NCBI GenBank assembly: GCA_018814305.1
Contig: JAHJAA010000082.1
Location: 1 to 64,000, forward strand
Origin: Pseudomonadota bacterium
GTDB lineage: Bacteria > Desulfobacterota > Desulfobulbia > Desulfobulbales > JAGXFP01
DNA length: 64,000 bases
Direction of reading: 5' to 3'
Positions 42,056 to 51,278 of the stretch are shown in pieces. Position 1 is the first letter of the stretch. Every line of letters starts with the position of its first letter. Made by a program: the position numbers and the translations under genes. The notes under the pieces are model-generated. The model had not been told where the DNA came from, did not search any database, and was given only the letters and a program-made list of their open reading frames with translations.

Positions 42056-44773
42056 ATGACCGAGATCAATGGATCGGATTCGACCACCGAGGCCCTTCTG
42101 GAAAGTGAGCGGCGATTATCCCGCGCTCAGGCCATCGCCCATGTGGGTGACTGGGAGTGGGAGGTGGCCACCAATGTTGTCCGCTGGTCCGACGAGCTTT
42201 ACCGTATATACGGGTTTGAGCCTCGGGAGATTGCCCCCGATTACAGCCTTATTCTCCAGCAGATGCACCCTGATAGTAAGGCGGAATTCCTGGTGGCAAT
42301 CGAGGCGGCCCTGAATGACGACACCCCCTTTGAGATGAATTACGCCTTCTTTCGCCGAGACGGCAGCGAGGCTTACCTGCATACCATCGGCCAGGTGATT
42401 CGTGATGAAAAGGGAGCGCCGGTGCGGATGGTCGGGGTGGTCCAGGATATCACCGAACAGCGACGCGCCGAGATACTGCTGATGGCCTCGGAGGATAAAT
42501 GTCGAACTATTTTTGATAAGGCCAACGACGGTATTTTGATCACCGATATCGAGAAAAATCGGTTTGTTGAAGCTAATCGGACCATCGGTAAAATGCTTGG
42601 CTATACCAAGGAAGAGTTGTTTGCTTTAGGAGTTGACGATATTCATCTCCCTCAAGATTTACCGGCTGTCCGTGATGTTTTCGCGCGCCAACTTCGGGGC
42701 GAGCTTTCCCTGGCCGAGAATGTTCCGGTGAAACGCAAGGACAACAGCCTGTTTTTTGCAGACATCAATGCCGCCGTAATGAATATTGGTGGCCGGGCCT
42801 GTCTTTTAGGGGTTTTTCGTGATGTCACCGAACGTCGATTGGTTGAAGAAACTCTGAAAGCCCAGGGGCAGAGACTTGCCGAATCCCAGCGGATTGCCCA
42901 TATCGGCAGTTGGGAGCATAATTTGGAGACCAATCAGGCGATCTGGTCCGATGAACTCTTTCGTTTGTTGGGCCTTGATCCGCAAAAAGACCATGAGGAT
43001 TTTGATCTCTTTTTCAGCATGATTCATCCCGAAGACCAGCCGCAGCTGAAAGGGGCCATTGAAGAGACTCTCCGGTCCCAGAAACCCTTTAATGTCGAAT
43101 ATCGATTTAACCGCAATGATGGACAAAGCAGAATTCTGCACGCCCAGGCAGAACTCATTCCCGATAGTTCTGGTAAACTGGTCGTGCTCAGCGGGACCGG
43201 TCAGGATATAACCGAGCGAAAGCTGGCCGAGGAGAAGATTCGCCGGAGCGAAGAGTATGTTCGGAATATCCTCGACACCGTTGACGAGGGATTCATCGTG
43301 GTCGACCGTTCCTACCGGATTATGAGTGCCAACCGGGCGTATTGCTCGGCGTTTGGGGTTCCTGTTGATCAGGTCCTGGGGCGCTACTGTTTTGAGGTGT
43401 CCCATAAGCTTGAGATGCCCTGCCATGAGGCGGGTGAGGAGTGCAGTGTCAACCGGGTTTTTGCTACCGGCCTTCCCCATACCACGTTTCATCGACATGA
43501 GGATGCGGAAGGCAGTACCACCTACGTGGAGACCAAGGCCTTTCCCCTTAGGGATGAGACCGGGGCTGTCACCCAGGTAATTGAGACCATTAATGACATC
43601 ACCGAAAAACGGCTGCTGGAGGAGGAACGTCTCAAGGTCCAGAAACTGGAAGCCATAGGGACCCTGGCCGGAGGCATTGCCCATGATTTTAATAATCTGT
43701 TGCAAGGTGTTTTTGGCTATATCTCTTTAGCAAAGATGGGCACCGGACTCAACCGGGAGACCAACGAGTTTTTGGAAGAGGCGGAGAAGGCGCTTAACCT
43801 CACGGTTAATTTAACCACCCAGTTGTTGACCTTTTCCAAGGGCGGCAAACCAGTGAAGAGATCGGCCAATCTGGGGCCGGTGGTCGAAAATGGAGTTCGT
43901 TTCTCCTTAAGTGGTTCCTCCACCGGGTGCTGTATTGTCCAGGAGGACGACCTCTGGCCGGTGGAGATGGATGAAGGGCAGATCTCTCAAGTGATCCAGA
44001 ACATTATCTTAAATGCGTCCCAGGCCATGGCTGAGGGCGGCCGGGTGGAGGTTTCACTCAGGAATATTCCTTCTGGGGATCCGGTTTTACCCGATGGCTT
44101 AGCGGTTGGACCGTATGTGGAAGTTGCTGTCCGTGATGAAGGGATCGGCATTCAAGAGAAGAATCTTACCAAAATTTTTGATCCCTATTTTACCACCAAG
44201 ACCAAAGGAAGCGGGCTGGGATTGGCCACTTCATACTCCATTATCAAGAACCATGATGGACGGATCATGGTGGCCTCTACCCCCGGAGAAGGAACGACCT
44301 TCCATCTTTTCTTGCCGGCGTCAGAAACCATTCAAGCCGACGATCAACCGATTGTGGTGAACAACGAACCGATCAGACCGGGTAAGATTCTCATCATGGA
44401 TGACGAACCAATGGTCTGCAGCATTGCCGGTGCCATGATCAAGAGTCTTGGTCATCAAGTGGATTACGCCAGCAACGGCGAGGAGGCGATTGATACGTAC
44501 CGGGTCGCCATGCAAAAGGAAGAACCTTTCGACGTGGTCATTCTTGATCTGACGATCCGAGGGGGAATGGGTGGCGAGGAGACTATCCGCCGATTATTGG
44601 CCATGAATCCGGAGGTTGTGGTTGTGGTCTCGAGCGGGTATGCCGATAGCCCCATTCTAGCCAACTATCGTGAGTATGGCTTCAAGGCCATTCTCAGTAA
44701 ACCGTATACCCTGAAGAACCTGGAGAGCGTTATCCAAGCCGTTTTCAATCGCGAAAAACAGGGAGTGCTCTAA
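42056..44773 (+). CDS. Hybrid sensor histidine kinase with four PAS domains and a receiver
   Basis: 905 aa, soluble, from the ATG at 42056 (AAGG 7 bases upstream); a GTG 11 codons earlier is also in frame. Four PAS/PAC units (about 15-130, 140-265, 280-395, 400-525), HisKA with GTLAGGIAHDFNNLLQ, HATPase with GSGLGLATSY, and a C-terminal receiver (about 785-900) starting KILIMDDEPM with phospho-Asp in VILDLTI. The fourth PAS carries CFEVSH...MPCHE...EECSV, a cysteine pattern like that of the PAS protein at 37043, so redox or metal sensing is possible. No DNA-binding domain; a partner regulator must lie elsewhere. Confidence 0.94.
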   Translation: MTEINGSDSTTEALLESERRLSRAQAIAHVGDWEWEVATNVVRWSDELYRIYGFEPREIAPDYSLILQQMHPDSKAEFLVAIEAALNDDTPFEMNYAFFRRDGSEAYLHTIGQVIRDEKGAPVRMVGVVQDITEQRRAEILLMASEDKCRTIFDKANDGILITDIEKNRFVEANRTIGKMLGYTKEELFALGVDDIHLPQDLPAVRDVFARQLRGELSLAENVPVKRKDNSLFFADINAAVMNIGGRACLLGVFRDVTERRLVEETLKAQGQRLAESQRIAHIGSWEHNLETNQAIWSDELFRLLGLDPQKDHEDFDLFFSMIHPEDQPQLKGAIEETLRSQKPFNVEYRFNRNDGQSRILHAQAELIPDSSGKLVVLSGTGQDITERKLAEEKIRRSEEYVRNILDTVDEGFIVVDRSYRIMSANRAYCSAFGVPVDQVLGRYCFEVSHKLEMPCHEAGEECSVNRVFATGLPHTTFHRHEDAEGSTTYVETKAFPLRDETGAVTQVIETINDITEKRLLEEERLKVQKLEAIGTLAGGIAHDFNNLLQGVFGYISLAKMGTGLNRETNEFLEEAEKALNLTVNLTTQLLTFSKGGKPVKRSANLGPVVENGVRFSLSGSSTGCCIVQEDDLWPVEMDEGQISQVIQNIILNASQAMAEGGRVEVSLRNIPSGDPVLPDGLAVGPYVEVAVRDEGIGIQEKNLTKIFDPYFTTKTKGSGLGLATSYSIIKNHDGRIMVASTPGEGTTFHLFLPASETIQADDQPIVVNNEPIRPGKILIMDDEPMVCSIAGAMIKSLGHQVDYASNGEEAIDTYRVAMQKEEPFDVVILDLTIRGGMGGEETIRRLLAMNPEVVVVVSSGYADSPILANYREYGFKAILSKPYTLKNLESVIQAVFNREKQGVL

Positions 44774-44839
44774 GGGGAATGAGGTCTCCTGGTCGGCGGT
44801 AGGTCCATTGAGTGGCGTGGTTGTGCTGCCGGGCAATGA

Positions 44840-45676
44840 TTACCGCCTGACCAGTTTAATCCCGTTGGCGTCCATGGTGATCAGCCGTTTCTTGTAAAGG
44901 GCGCCGATGGCCTGCTTGAATACCTTTTTGCTGATCCCGAACAGGGTGTAGATTGTTTCCGGGGGGGTGTCGTCAGTTACCGGAACGCGGCCACCCTGTT
45001 CTTTGATTTTCATCAGGATGGTCTGGGCGATTTCATCGATTTTTTGATACCCTGGTCTGAGCAGGGTCAAGTCGATCTTCTGATCTTCGCGGACTTTTTT
45101 GATGTATCCTTTGAGCTCTAAGCCGACGGTCAGTTTGCGAAAGAGTTCGTTTTTGTAGAGGACACCCCAGTGGGTGTTATTGACAATCGCCTTATACCCT
45201 AGAACCGTCTTGTCATAGATCAGGAGATTGACCTCTTCGCCTGCTTTATAGGTCGGGGGCTGACGACTTAAAAATTTATCCACTTTTGATGAGGCGGTGA
45301 TGCGGTTGGTTTTTTCATCCAGAAAGACATAAACCACATAGAAGGTCCCCTCTTCCATTTTGACAAGTTGTTCATTCTTGGGGACAAATAAATCTTTTTG
45401 CAGGCCCCAGTCCAGGAAGGCGCCAACCGGTGTATTCGTCACAACGCGTAATTTGGCGAACTGCCCAACACTCGCGTAAGGTTTCTGGGGGGTGGCGCGG
45501 AGGTGTCCTTCCGTGTCTGAATATACAAAAACTTCAATACTATCTCCTGGAGCGCAATCCTTGGGGACATGTTTTTTAGGAAGAAGGATATCTCCTAACT
45601 CCCCACCATCCAGATGGACTCCATAGTCCCGTATTCTCTTCACTGTGAGTTGGTTGATTCTGCCGAGCTGTGCCAT
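44840..45676 (-). CDS. cvfB: CvfB-family S1-like RNA-binding protein
   Basis: 278 aa with repeated S1-like folds: start MAQLGRINQLTVKRIRDYGVHLDGG, a second (FAKLRVVTNTPVGAFLDWGLQKDLFVPKNEQ) and a third (YKAIVNNTHWGVLYKNELF), and a C-terminal winged-helix-like end (YTLFGISKKVFKQAIGALYKKRLI). This is the CvfB/YitL plan; CvfB in Staphylococcus affects virulence gene expression by RNA binding. In this organism it is probably a general RNA-binding regulator. Standing alone and convergent with the hybrid kinase gene. Confidence 0.92.
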   Translation of the reverse strand: MAQLGRINQLTVKRIRDYGVHLDGGELGDILLPKKHVPKDCAPGDSIEVFVYSDTEGHLRATPQKPYASVGQFAKLRVVTNTPVGAFLDWGLQKDLFVPKNEQLVKMEEGTFYVVYVFLDEKTNRITASSKVDKFLSRQPPTYKAGEEVNLLIYDKTVLGYKAIVNNTHWGVLYKNELFRKLTVGLELKGYIKKVREDQKIDLTLLRPGYQKIDEIAQTILMKIKEQGGRVPVTDDTPPETIYTLFGISKKVFKQAIGALYKKRLITMDANGIKLVRR

Positions 45677-45939
45677 GTTTATCCTTGTTTATTCCTGTAT
45701 ACACCCGCTCCGGAAGGCCAACTTGAGTGCCATTGAGCGAAGCGACCGGTGTTTCAGATTTTATATGCGGGGTGATAAAGTTGAATTGTTAACCACTATA
45801 GATGTGAATGGAGGAAAATGCCAAAGAATTGAGGTGATGAAATTGATTGAGGCCCTGTGAAGGATTAAAGAGTTTGTTGTGTGGGAGATTCCGTGGGTTA
45901 TCGGCTTAATCGGGAGTTGTTTGCGGACTGTTCTTTAAA

Positions 45940-46314
45940 TTACTGATGTGCCGATGCCTCAAGTAGACGGTTCGACTTTGGGGCCTTGTGAAAATACATG
46001 GCAAATATCGGCCACCATTCAAGATCACCATCAAAATTGACCCCGCACCCCTGGTGGTCGCGTCTGACTATTAACCCGTCTAACTTGATGGTGAGTTCTG
46101 ATTTTTTACCAATCAAAGCGATCTGAACCTTACATTTGGTGCCAACCGGGAAGCCGAAGTCAACATTGGCGAAAAGGCCTGTCATGCTAATATCACGTAT
46201 ACTCCCATCGAGGTAAAAAGATTTGTTCTCGGTGGTCAAAGTTACCCTGGCACTGGCAGGTATCCGGGTTCGTTCTCGCTTTTCGTGGTTTGGTAGCACT
46301 GTACAGTACCTCAA
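45940..46314 (-). CDS. PilZ domain protein
   Basis: 124 aa, a single PilZ domain: RxxxR-type KRERTRIP at the start, then DISMTGLF (variant of DxSxxG), a beta-barrel, and the GCGVNF strand near the end. Such domains bind cyclic di-GMP and change the activity of partner proteins. With a diguanylate cyclase and an HD-GYP protein in the same window it may be one receptor in this organism's network. Single-gene unit. Confidence 0.85.
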   Translation of the reverse strand: MRYCTVLPNHEKRERTRIPASARVTLTTENKSFYLDGSIRDISMTGLFANVDFGFPVGTKCKVQIALIGKKSELTIKLDGLIVRRDHQGCGVNFDGDLEWWPIFAMYFHKAPKSNRLLEASAHQ

Positions 46315-46587
46315 TATTTAGCCCGGTTGAACAATAGCAGAAAATATTGTCAATACAGGCGGATGGAGTGATCATAGTAATGAATCCCAAACCTTATACA
46401 CTATATCATAATCATTGTCTGCCGGTAAATGCTGAATATCTTGGAGGACGATTCCTACAAGAGAATCCAGGATGTTGTTTTGGATCCTGTCGGGGGCTTA
46501 TGATGTTTCAACCCGAAATGAGATTTTTTGAGAGATGGGATGAGATCGAGGGTGTAGAGGGGGGAGCGGGGTGGGGGGATGATGTTT

Positions 46588-49029
46588 TTAAGATTCCAGC
46601 GAAATAATCTGGTCGGTGACTTCGGTAAATGCAATATCATGACTGATCAGAAAGAGTTGGTCATACCAATGCTCGGTCACTTCTTCGCGGCCCACGTCAA
46701 TCGCCCGGAAGGCGTGGGCCAGGTTCTCCCGGCGAGCGGCATCGAGATTTGAGGTCGGCTCGTCGAAAAAGGCGATTCGCGCCCCAATGGTTTGCAGTAA
46801 GGCCAAGCGGAGGGCAACCACCGCGCTCATGGTCTGGCCACCGGACAGCTGGTCGTCGCTACGTTCCCGGATCGTCCCGTCCTGCATGTCCCGCAGGACG
46901 ATCTGGTATTTGTCGCCCCAGTGAAGTTCTTCATCGGTTTCGGCGATATTGCGGTAGATGCGGTCGGCCCGCAGGCTGATCTCTTCCCGGAAACGTTCCG
47001 AGAGCTGGGCCGAAACATTATTGAAGATCTTGCTCCGCAAAAAGGTGACCAGTTCGGCTTTGCCGGCAAGAATTTTCTTCTCAGCCAATTTCCCCTTGAT
47101 TTCTTCCTGAATCTTGTTCAGCCTTTTGATCTCTTCTTCAAGGCGCAGGCGATTCTTGCCAAGATCAGCGATCTTCTGCTTGATCGTCGCAACCACGGCC
47201 AGCAGTTGTTCCTTGGCCAGACGGACCTCGGCGTGGCGCTTCAGGTCATAGTCTTTATCCAGTTTGACCAGCACTTTCTGTTTGGCGGCCAGTTCGGTTT
47301 TGATCTCTTCTAAAAGTCTCGTCCATTCCTTCAAGGTTGCCCGCCGATTATCCAGATCCAGAGCGTCTTTCTGGTTGGCAAAGAAGGTATCCCGGGCCGC
47401 CTGATGTTCAATCCGCAATTTTTCGACTTTGGCAATTTCGGTTTCCAGTTTGCTGAACTTTTTGAGCTCTTCCTTTCTGGTCAGGGCCTTTTGCTCGGCT
47501 TCTGCCTGTTGCTTTTTCATCCCGTCAAGGGGACGTTTCCGATTGTTGTTTTCATCCCGCCGCCTGGTCAGGCCGGTTAACTGTTTCTCAAGTTCTTGAG
47601 TCCGTACCTTCAGTGAATCCAGTTCATGCTGGGCTTGTTCGGCCTCCGCAATTTTCTGCCCCAGGCCAGCCAATCGTTTCTCCAACTCAAGGATTTCTTT
47701 GTCCAGATCGTCCACTCTGGCGGTGAATACATCCCGTGGGGCAATCCCTTCAATATTCCGGCACTCTTCCTTGAAAAACGGACAGACTCCCTCGGCCAGT
47801 TTTTCCTTCCCTTCCATCAAGCCGGCCCGCCTCCCGTCAAGCAGTCCCTGGCCCTTGCGGATCTCTTCTGCCTCCTTGCGCAGTTCAAGCAAACGGGACG
47901 CTGTTTTGCTTAAATTATCATCTGCGGTCAGGGCTTTCCGGTCTTTTTGGAGCTGGCTTTCTTCTTCGCTCAGTTGCTTTTCGGTTTTTTCTATTTCCCG
48001 GAGTTCGTGTTCAAGGGTCTGGGTGAGGCGGGTACTTTCCTTGTCCAGTGAAGTGATATCTTTCTCGATTTCCCGTTGCAGTTTCTCCTGCTCCCGTAAA
48101 GCCTTCAGGCTAGCTTCAGCACCCTCGAAGGCTTCCTTTCCCGCCTTGCTCTTATCTATGGTTGCCAGGGCCAGCTCGGCTTCTTCTACCCGTTTGTTCT
48201 GATCGGTTATTTTCCCTTCCCCGTCCCGGATACGATTCTCCAGAACCTGGATTTCCGACTTCACAACATTGGTTGTTTTCTCCTGTTCATCAAGACCGGC
48301 GAGCTGCTTATCGGTTTCGGCCAGAGACTTTTCCTTCCCGGTCAGGTCCTTTTCCTGACCTTCGTTTTCAGTGGTTAAGGTGGCAAGTTCCTTCTGTCGT
48401 TCGGGCAGGGTGTCAACCTGCTCCTGTTTGCCTTCAATCTCCACGGTCAGGACTTCGATCTTGCTTTGCACCGCCTTTAAAAGGGTGCTGGTGCCTTTAT
48501 AGGTCTTCCGCCAGGCATCGATACCGAGGATCTCATCAAAGGCTTCCTGCCTTCTGGTCGGTTGCTTGAGAACAAAGGGGCCAAGAAATTCGTTCTGGAA
48601 GGGGCCGATCACCAGCTTGAACTGATCGGCCAGAGGTCGGCCACTGTCAAGTCCGAGCAGTTCCTTGATCCGGTTTTCCGTTTCCGGGGCGCCGGAATGG
48701 TCCTCGACCTCAAAATCCCCGTCAATCTCCCTGGCCAGCAGCCATTTGGAACCGGCTCCGACACTGCGGGAAACCCGATAGGTTTCAGCGGAGTCGGAGG
48801 TAAAGGTCACGGCTATTTCACCCTTCTTGGCGCCGATGGTGATGAAGCGCTCAATGTTGCCGACAAAGTCACGGGCATCAACACCGAACAGGGCATAACC
48901 GATGGCCTCGAAGATCGTACTCTTGCCGACCCCGTTCACCCCGGACAGAACGTTGATCCCCTTGACGAAATGCAGTTCCTTGTCCCGGTGGGATTTGATG
49001 TTCTTGAGGGTGATCGAGAGAATTTGCAT
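46588..49029 (-). CDS. sbcC: SbcC/Rad50-type SMC-like ATPase
   Basis: 813 aa. N-terminal Walker A GVNGVGKST, long coiled coils (about 190-400 and 440-640), a hook region with CPFFKEEC (Cys-X6-Cys rather than the classic CxxC zinc hook), C-terminal signature QLSGGQTMSAVVAL and Walker B IAFFDEPTSNLD. With SbcD it cuts hairpins and double-strand ends in DNA repair. The gene follows sbcD by two bases. The length is shorter than E. coli SbcC and nearer to Rad50 of archaea. The altered hook may still hold a metal. Confidence 0.92.
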   Translation of the reverse strand: MQILSITLKNIKSHRDKELHFVKGINVLSGVNGVGKSTIFEAIGYALFGVDARDFVGNIERFITIGAKKGEIAVTFTSDSAETYRVSRSVGAGSKWLLAREIDGDFEVEDHSGAPETENRIKELLGLDSGRPLADQFKLVIGPFQNEFLGPFVLKQPTRRQEAFDEILGIDAWRKTYKGTSTLLKAVQSKIEVLTVEIEGKQEQVDTLPERQKELATLTTENEGQEKDLTGKEKSLAETDKQLAGLDEQEKTTNVVKSEIQVLENRIRDGEGKITDQNKRVEEAELALATIDKSKAGKEAFEGAEASLKALREQEKLQREIEKDITSLDKESTRLTQTLEHELREIEKTEKQLSEEESQLQKDRKALTADDNLSKTASRLLELRKEAEEIRKGQGLLDGRRAGLMEGKEKLAEGVCPFFKEECRNIEGIAPRDVFTARVDDLDKEILELEKRLAGLGQKIAEAEQAQHELDSLKVRTQELEKQLTGLTRRRDENNNRKRPLDGMKKQQAEAEQKALTRKEELKKFSKLETEIAKVEKLRIEHQAARDTFFANQKDALDLDNRRATLKEWTRLLEEIKTELAAKQKVLVKLDKDYDLKRHAEVRLAKEQLLAVVATIKQKIADLGKNRLRLEEEIKRLNKIQEEIKGKLAEKKILAGKAELVTFLRSKIFNNVSAQLSERFREEISLRADRIYRNIAETDEELHWGDKYQIVLRDMQDGTIRERSDDQLSGGQTMSAVVALRLALLQTIGARIAFFDEPTSNLDAARRENLAHAFRAIDVGREEVTEHWYDQLFLISHDIAFTEVTDQIISLES

Positions 49030-49031
49030 AG

Positions 49032-50276
49032 CTAAACATTCCCCCCGAACAATCCCAGCAATTCATCATCTTCCATATCGCCCTTTAGAACCAGGTCACG
49101 GATCGCCAGCGATAATCTGGTTAGCTCCTCTTCCCGGCCCTGGTATTGGCTGTGGGCCCCGATCAGTTCATGCAGCACATCATTTTCGATCTCGGACAGA
49201 GACTTCTTGACCACTTCCTCTCCGCTGGTCCTCGACACCAGAGAAAGATGGTTTTTGATCTCGACATGGAGAGGTGCGGCGAACTCATCAAGGGTCAGCC
49301 GCAACCGTTCCCGGCCCAGTTCAAAGGGATGAAATCCGACCCGGCCGGCCAGTTTCAGCTCCAATAGCGGTTTTCGCTCTTCGTCCAGCCCGGCCAGCTT
49401 TTTCTTGAGCTGTTCCCGGAAACGGGCCAGGGCGGTATCACTATCTTCAGCCCCGTCCAGATTGATGGCTTCGACCAGCATCGGCCTGGGATCGGTTCGC
49501 CTGAATTCGGGGGAGAATTTACCATCTACGACCGTCACAAAATAATAGCCCTTGTCGTACTTCTCCTCGCCGAAGTTGACCCGCTCGGGAGCGCCTGGGT
49601 TATAGGCGTATGGTTTTTCTTGTGGGGTTTCGATCACGTATTGTTTGTGGCCGTGACCAAGGGCGACATAACCGAATTTTTCGGCCAGAGGATGGGCCTC
49701 TTCAATCTTCATATTGCCGATCTCGACCGGCGAGTACTTCCAGATCCCGACATGGAACAGCAGCAGATTGTTCCCGGTGGTCACCGCCTCACAGATCCGC
49801 TCCACGTGGCTCCCGGCATTGGCTCCGATATACCCCAACCCATAGATATTTAAACCACCGATCTCGATATGCCCACCGGTGCCGGTCTCTTCAGCGAACG
49901 GATCGAATCGATAGCCACCGTCCTCGAAGCGGGAAGGGCGCAGCAACCGGATATAACCCATCTCAGAAAGAGCTTCCATCCAGGAGATATTATGCCGCCG
50001 ATGTATCCAATCGTGATTGCCTTCAATAGCAATACAAGGGATACCGGCTGCTTTCAGGGGCTGGAGGATTTCGATGGTTTTGGCAAAGGTCTTGGGCAGG
50101 ATTTGACCGGTGTGGAAGAGGTCTCCGCAGATCAGGATGAAATCGACTTTTTCGTCTGAGGCAGCTTCGACAATGCCTGATAGGCAACGAAAAAAGTCTT
50201 CGTAGCGCTCCGCCTCACCCAATGAATTGCGATATGTTTTACCTAGGTGGATGTCAGCGGTATGGATAAAGCGCAT
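49032..50276 (-). CDS. sbcD: SbcD/Mre11-type nuclease
   Basis: 414 aa from the ATG that begins MRFIHTADIHLGK. Phosphodiesterase motifs: HTADIHLGK, CGDLFHTG, EGNHDW and GHGHK, all metal-binding. The C-terminal 150 residues form the DNA-binding and SbcC-contact part. It is the nuclease subunit of SbcCD. It overlaps no other gene; a group II intron-like fragment begins about 60 bases upstream of its start, so that element replaces the ordinary upstream region. Confidence 0.93.
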   Translation of the reverse strand: MRFIHTADIHLGKTYRNSLGEAERYEDFFRCLSGIVEAASDEKVDFILICGDLFHTGQILPKTFAKTIEILQPLKAAGIPCIAIEGNHDWIHRRHNISWMEALSEMGYIRLLRPSRFEDGGYRFDPFAEETGTGGHIEIGGLNIYGLGYIGANAGSHVERICEAVTTGNNLLLFHVGIWKYSPVEIGNMKIEEAHPLAEKFGYVALGHGHKQYVIETPQEKPYAYNPGAPERVNFGEEKYDKGYYFVTVVDGKFSPEFRRTDPRPMLVEAINLDGAEDSDTALARFREQLKKKLAGLDEERKPLLELKLAGRVGFHPFELGRERLRLTLDEFAAPLHVEIKNHLSLVSRTSGEEVVKKSLSEIENDVLHELIGAHSQYQGREEELTRLSLAIRDLVLKGDMEDDELLGLFGGNV

Positions 50277-50336
50277 TGTCATTGGTTGCCTTTTTTGCAA
50301 ACGCTCACGTAGTGTATCATATGAGGCGTATTCCGA

Positions 50337-50408
50337 GAGAACTGCCCTGTGCGGAGCCGCATGCAGGGTGTGTGGGGGTTGGGGGTTAGAAACCCCCGGC
50401 TACCCGAT
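50337..50408 (+). mobile_element. Group II intron 3' end remnant (domain V-VI-like)
   Basis: A 34-base segment (50337-50370) can fold as a domain V-like hairpin (CCCTG.TGCGG / CCGCA.CAGGG). A domain VI-like stem with a perfect GGGGGTT-AGA-AACCCCC hairpin follows, then the CTACCCGAT-type end. This is the usual 3' tail of bacterial group II introns as I remember it. No reverse transcriptase precedes it, so only a 5'-truncated relic remains. Confidence 0.5.
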
Positions 50409-50433
50409 TAGCGTGATGGTTAGCCGTACTTTT

Positions 50434-50709
50434 TTATTTTAGATACTTCTTTAGGTCACGATAGTAGTTTTCATGCGGCCCAAGCATGATAAGTTCTAAT
50501 GCCGTTTTAGTAAATCTGTATGCCAGGAGGTGTTGTGCGGATTTGATTTTAAATTTGTGCACAAACACTTCACGCAGATCTCCTTTTTTTTCAATTCCTA
50601 CTTCTGGTTCAGCGATAATTTTTTTAATTTCTGTATCAAGAGTAGTTTTCTCGGCTTTTGATAATTTTTTGACTTTTTGAGCGAATGATCTCGATTGGAA
50701 TATTTTCAT
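50434..50709 (-). CDS. RelE/ParE-superfamily toxin
   Basis: 91 aa, with the ParE/RelE-like alternation of helix-helix-strands: start MKIFQSRSFAQKVKKLSK, a central YRFTKTALELIMLGPHENYYRDLKKYL strand-helix end. Basic protein, no signal peptide. It should poison translation (mRNA cleavage) or gyrase when free of its antitoxin. It lies 5 bases after the antitoxin gene and shares its operator. Confidence 0.85.
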   Translation of the reverse strand: MKIFQSRSFAQKVKKLSKAEKTTLDTEIKKIIAEPEVGIEKKGDLREVFVHKFKIKSAQHLLAYRFTKTALELIMLGPHENYYRDLKKYLK

Positions 50710-50714
50710 TCTTG

Positions 50715-50933
50715 TTACCCAAAAGTATATTCGGTTTTTTCACCTTGATCTAGTTCTTGGATTCCAATGAGTATATCTTTGATGAGATCGTAGGTTAAAT
50801 CTGGATTTTCTTCGACGCATTTCCCAATACGCGCCCAGTGTTCAATTTGACCAGTTATAGACCTGTGGTCTACTTTGCTGTGTTTTCTTGCATCAGTCAG
50901 GAGATTTTCGGAAATTCTTACTGCGGTTGCCAT
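50715..50933 (-). CDS. ParD-like antitoxin
   Basis: 72 aa. The start MATAVRISENLLTDARKHSKVDHRSITGQIEHWARIGK is the ribbon-helix-helix-type ParD-like antitoxin pattern (DNA-binding end), followed by an acidic tail that should bind the toxin. GGAGG precedes the ATG by 7 bases. It binds the inverted repeat just upstream (50947-50991), a typical autoregulation layout. Confidence 0.85.
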   Translation of the reverse strand: MATAVRISENLLTDARKHSKVDHRSITGQIEHWARIGKCVEENPDLTYDLIKDILIGIQELDQGEKTEYTFG

Positions 50934-50946
50934 TTTATTTCCTCCA

Positions 50947-51001
50947 CTATGTTATGAATTGATCTGTACTATATTCTAATTCATAACATAGCATTTTGCA
51001 A
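50947..51001 (-). promoter_or_regulatory. Toxin-antitoxin promoter and palindromic operator
   Basis: Perfect 14-bp inverted repeats CTATGTTATGAATT (50947-50960) and AATTCATAACATAG (50978-50991) with a 17-base spacer. On the minus strand TTGCAA (51001-50996), 17 bases, then TAGAAT (50978-50973) forms a promoter buried in the repeat, so antitoxin binding would block RNA polymerase. Confidence 0.8.
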
Positions 51002-51017
51002 TGGTGTGTTTTTGAGG

Positions 51018-51219
51018 GACCGGGTAGGTCAGGATCCTTGCGGCTCCATTCCCCCCTCAGAATCGTACGTGACAGTTTCCCGTCATACGGCTCAAGCATC
51101 TTAAAGGCCCCCCTTGTTGGGCGGCCCGACTGTTTGACCTCTTATGCTGCGTCAACCATGGCCCTGAATTCCCGGGCGGTGTAGGTTGGCAGCAGCTTGC
51201 ATTTCTTAATGTCTTGCGT
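51018..51219 (-). mobile_element. Group II intron 3' remnant with domain V
   Basis: On the minus strand a 34-base domain V occupies 51093-51060: GAGCCGTATGACGG-GAAA-CTGTCACGTACGATTC pattern with the catalytic AGC triad and GAAA loop. A domain VI-like stretch follows (TGAGGGGGGAATGG...) to about 51018. Upstream, to about 51219, the minus-strand frame reads ...RSNSRAAQQGG...RMTGNCHVRF, a relic often seen at intron ends, but no reverse transcriptase remains. It is a truncated intron facing the other remnant at 50337. Confidence 0.6.
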
Positions 51220-51278
51220 AACCTGACCGCGCCAATGAAGTTGCCGCGTAGCGCCGCCAATGTTCACGCGGTCAGGTT
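51220..51278. repeat. Perfect 12-bp inverted repeat
   Basis: AACCTGACCGCG (51220-51231) and CGCGGTCAGGTT (51267-51278) enclose 35 GC-rich bases. It borders the intron remnant on its right and could be a terminator-like stem, a target site or the end of another small mobile element. No transposase is nearby. Confidence 0.55.

Noticed and set aside
45697-45860. Short open frame upstream of cvfB
   Set aside because: Overlaps the cvfB start on the other strand and has no recognisable features.
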